DNA from: Saprospiraceae bacterium
GTDB taxonomy: Bacteria; Bacteroidota; Bacteroidia; Chitinophagales; Saprospiraceae
Direction: 5' to 3'
DNA length: 9,018 nt
Assembly: GCA_013042795.1 (NCBI GenBank)
Contig: JABDPK010000191.1
Span: 1-9,018 of the forward strand
Below, one piece after another: positions 7,114-9,018 of this stretch (the first letter of the stretch is position 1; each line of letters begins with the position of its first letter). A program made the translations under genes and the position numbers. Below the pieces are notes generated by a model, which searched no databases, was not told the DNA's origin, and saw only the letters and a list, made by a program, of their open reading frames with translations.

Positions 7114-7674
7114 ATGACAAGAGGCCGGCAAATTCTAAGTCCAGAACGATTTCAAATCACCTTGCAAAGGCTTGCACATGAAATCCTTGAAAACTTCTCA
7201 TCCGAAGCCAGTATCAATATCATTGGAATACAGGAAAAAGGAGTCGTTATGGCTGAGCGCCTCATCCAAATTTTAAAGGAGAAAGGTATTGATAAACCAG
7301 TCAATTTTGGCAAACTGGACATCACATTTTACAGGGATGATTTCAGGATGAGAGAAGTACCCATCCGGGCAAGTGCTACTGAAATAAATTTTGATGTAGA
7401 AGGGAAAAAGGTGCTTCTTGTAGACGATGTATTATACACAGGAAGGACGATACATGCTGCGATGTCTGCACTTCAGGACCTGGGACGAGTGAACAAAATA
7501 GAATTGATGACAATGGTTGACAGACGATTCAATCGTCATTTTCCTATTAATTGTGATTATACAGGGATACAAGTGGACAGTCTTGATGAAGCATACGTGG
7601 CAGTGCAGTGGAAACATATAGACAAGCAAGATAAGATTCTGATTTTTTCAGCACAAAAGAAAGCATCCAGATGA
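7114..7674 (+). CDS. pyrR: PyrR: pyrimidine regulator / uracil phosphoribosyltransferase
   Basis: This 186-residue type I phosphoribosyltransferase is near the 181 residues of B. subtilis PyrR. The PRPP-binding loop is VLLVDDVLYTGRTI (100-113). Also present are the PyrR-specific GKLDITFYRDDF (66-77), the IIGIQEKGVVMAERL segment (36-50), which corresponds to the family's IIGIxTRGxxLAxRL, and LMTMVDRRFNRHFPI (131-145), which in Bacillus belongs to the region around the RNA-binding surface. Family members convert uracil plus PRPP to UMP. In Firmicutes they also bind UMP/UTP and attenuate pyr mRNA. Here the promoter abuts the start codon and pyrB overlaps the end of the gene, so no leader for classical attenuation is visible. 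The protein may act mainly as a salvage enzyme or bind RNA elsewhere. Its stop codon overlaps the pyrB start (ATGA), indicating translational coupling. Confidence 0.95.
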   Translation: MTRGRQILSPERFQITLQRLAHEILENFSSEASINIIGIQEKGVVMAERLIQILKEKGIDKPVNFGKLDITFYRDDFRMREVPIRASATEINFDVEGKKVLLVDDVLYTGRTIHAAMSALQDLGRVNKIELMTMVDRRFNRHFPINCDYTGIQVDSLDEAYVAVQWKHIDKQDKILIFSAQKKASR

Positions 7675-8615
7675 GTGAAGGCACATTAAGTACAGCTCAT
7701 TTACTTGGGATAAAATATATCAACAGGGAGGACATAGAGCTTATTTTCGATACGGCACAGAATTTTAAGGATGTCATTAACAGACCAATTAAAAAGGTGC
7801 CTTCCTTAAGGGATGTAACTATTGCAAACCTTTTTTTTGAAAATTCGACAAGGACGAAATTGTCTTTTGAACTGGCAGAGAAAAGATTATCTGCAGATGT
7901 TATAAATTTTTCATCATCCTCATCTTCGGTCAAAAAAGGTGAAACCTTACTGGATACAGTCAATAACATATTGTCGATGAAAGTTGATATGGTTGTTATG
8001 CGGCACCCGGCACCTGGCGCTCATTTTTTTCTGTCTCAGCATATTGATGCCCAAATCGTAAATGCAGGTGATGGTACCCATGAACATCCTACCCAGGCTT
8101 TATTAGATGCCTTTTCGATCCAGGAAAAAATAGGGAACTTGTCCGGCAAAAAGATCTGCATCTTTGGTGATATTCTTCACTCAAGGGTCGCGCTCTCCAA
8201 TATATACTGCCTTAAAAAACTTGGTGCTCAAGTTCGGGTATGCGGGCCACCTACGTTAATCCCTAAACATATCAATAAGTTGGGTATTGATTATTCCTAT
8301 GATCTCAAAGACAGTCTCAATTGGTGTGATGTGGCCAATGTGCTCAGGATTCAACTCGAGCGTCAGGATATCAAGTATATACCTTCATTGAGAGAATATA
8401 GTATGTATTACGGCATCAATAAAAAATTACTTGACAGCCTGGATAAGGAAATCGTCATCATGCATCCCGGACCGATCAACCGGGGTATTGAAATTGATTC
8501 AGACGTCGCAGATTCTGACCATTCTATTATTCTTCAACAGGTCGAAAACGGTGTTGCTGTCCGCATGGCAGTCCTCTTCCTGCTTGCTAACCAGAGAGGT
8601 TCCAGGGTTTCATGA
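7671..8615 (+). CDS. pyrB: Aspartate carbamoyltransferase catalytic subunit
   Basis: PyrB condenses carbamoyl phosphate with L-aspartate to give N-carbamoyl-L-aspartate, the committed step of de novo pyrimidine synthesis. The 314 residues are full length for the catalytic chain. The carbamoyl-phosphate loop is FFENSTRTKLSFE (55-67). The mobile loop that reaches the neighbouring active site is SSSSSSVKKGETLLDT (81-96). Other hallmarks are MRHPAPGAH (110-118), GDGTHEHPTQALLD (133-146), GDILHSRVALSN (166-177), LRIQLER (225-231) and MHPGPINRG (264-272). The start ATG at 7671 overlaps the pyrR stop by 4 nt with no Shine-Dalgarno sequence, so translation is probably coupled to pyrR. No pyrI regulatory-chain gene follows within the window, and pyrC or carAB are not adjacent, so the enzyme is probably an unregulated trimer of the Bacillus type, though pyrI could be elsewhere. 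No hairpin terminator is visible after the stop. Confidence 0.96.
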   Translation: MSEGTLSTAHLLGIKYINREDIELIFDTAQNFKDVINRPIKKVPSLRDVTIANLFFENSTRTKLSFELAEKRLSADVINFSSSSSSVKKGETLLDTVNNILSMKVDMVVMRHPAPGAHFFLSQHIDAQIVNAGDGTHEHPTQALLDAFSIQEKIGNLSGKKICIFGDILHSRVALSNIYCLKKLGAQVRVCGPPTLIPKHINKLGIDYSYDLKDSLNWCDVANVLRIQLERQDIKYIPSLREYSMYYGINKKLLDSLDKEIVIMHPGPINRGIEIDSDVADSDHSIILQQVENGVAVRMAVLFLLANQRGSRVS

Positions 8616-8685
8616 TATTTTAAAGTTTTATTAAAGTGAAACATATTCGATTGTATCTTTCTTATTTTTTGTTCTATTGTCGTAA

Positions 8686-9018
8686 ATGAAAAATTACTTA
8701 ATGAGATTTCTATGCCTTAGCTTCCTGTTATTATTCGTTTTTAATCTGGAAGCACAAATCAAAATTGAATTTGAAGTCAGTAATTATGAATCCGATTCAT
8801 TGATTGTAGGATATTATATTATGGACCGCCAACTTGTTCAAGATACTGTACTTAGAGACGATAACGGCCGGTTTATCCTGGATTCCAATGAAGACCTTGC
8901 ACCAGGAGTTTATCTATTGTTACTGCAGCCTGATAATAATTTTATTCAATTCCTGGTCAATGAAAATGACTCAGATTTTAAGTTAAAAATAGATTATCCT
9001 CTTTTGTCAGAGATACAG
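8686..9018 (+). CDS. Secreted protein resembling the N-terminal domain of DUF4369/DUF5106 thioredoxin-like proteins (3' end outside window)
   Basis: An open frame of 111 codons runs from ATG at 8686 to the right edge. Residues 1-23 are a signal peptide (Arg7, then FLCLSFLLLFVFN, cleavage after LEA before QIKIEF). Met6 at 8701 is an equally good start and gives a more standard signal length. The mature part is a beta-rich domain: DSLIVGYYIMDRQLVQDTV, then DDNGRFILDSNEDLAPGVYLL, then NNFIQFLVNEND. In my recollection this pattern (GYY-DxQxVxDT, GxFxFxxxxxLxxGxYLxxL, YFxxLVxxxD) matches the N-terminal domain that precedes a TlpA-like thioredoxin domain in many Bacteroidota proteins. No CxxC motif has been reached by the window edge, so the redox domain is inferred. 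It would act in the periplasm or outer envelope. It begins 70 nt after pyrB and is likely an independent gene. Confidence 0.7.
   Translation, partial: MKNYLMRFLCLSFLLLFVFNLEAQIKIEFEVSNYESDSLIVGYYIMDRQLVQDTVLRDDNGRFILDSNEDLAPGVYLLLLQPDNNFIQFLVNENDSDFKLKIDYPLLSEIQ

Noticed and set aside
8616..8685. Promoter or terminator signals between pyrB and the last gene (TATCTTTC at 8654, T-run at 8665-8670).
   Set aside because: The -7-like box has the wrong last base and no -33 partner, and no inverted repeat precedes the T-run.

Overview
The window looks like ordinary chromosome from a member of the Bacteroidota, possibly near the Saprospiria/Chitinophagia. Four things point there: AT-rich DNA with no clear Shine-Dalgarno sequences, start-proximal TAnnTTTG promoter boxes, a secreted choice-of-anchor B (LVIVD-repeat) protein of a kind common in that phylum, and a pyrR-pyrB gene pair. 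The placement rests on sequence character and gene types only; no database search was possible.

Layout. The left third is transcribed leftward: miaA (tRNA A37 dimethylallyltransferase), then a hotdog acyl-CoA thioesterase closely resembling MenI/YdiI, then a large secreted LVIVD-repeat protein that runs off the left edge. The right two thirds are transcribed rightward: a lipoprotein form of isoaspartyl peptidase/asparaginase, a YfhO-type polytopic membrane protein, the overlapping pyrR-pyrB pyrimidine genes, and the start of a secreted protein resembling the N-terminal domain of DUF4369/DUF5106 thioredoxin-like proteins, which runs off the right edge. The two arms diverge from a 42-nt gap between miaA and the peptidase. 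No stretch longer than about 135 nt lacks an obvious gene, and that one (2557-2691) is the detached end of miaA. I found no tRNA, rRNA, CRISPR array, insertion sequence or convincing hairpin terminator.

How the genes relate. pyrR and pyrB form a clear two-gene unit behind a near-perfect Bacteroidota promoter. miaA and the thioesterase are tightly packed and probably co-transcribed. The other neighbours share no evident pathway. The gene content suggests housekeeping plus cell-envelope or secreted functions, not a defence or mobile island, and I do not see a previously undescribed multi-gene system.

The most noteworthy observation is in miaA. A single in-frame TAA interrupts it 44 codons before its natural end, while the conserved C-terminal motif continues in the same frame right up to the thioesterase start. 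The second is the pyrR promoter, which lies so close to the start codon that no room remains for the upstream RNA leader that PyrR attenuates in Firmicutes.
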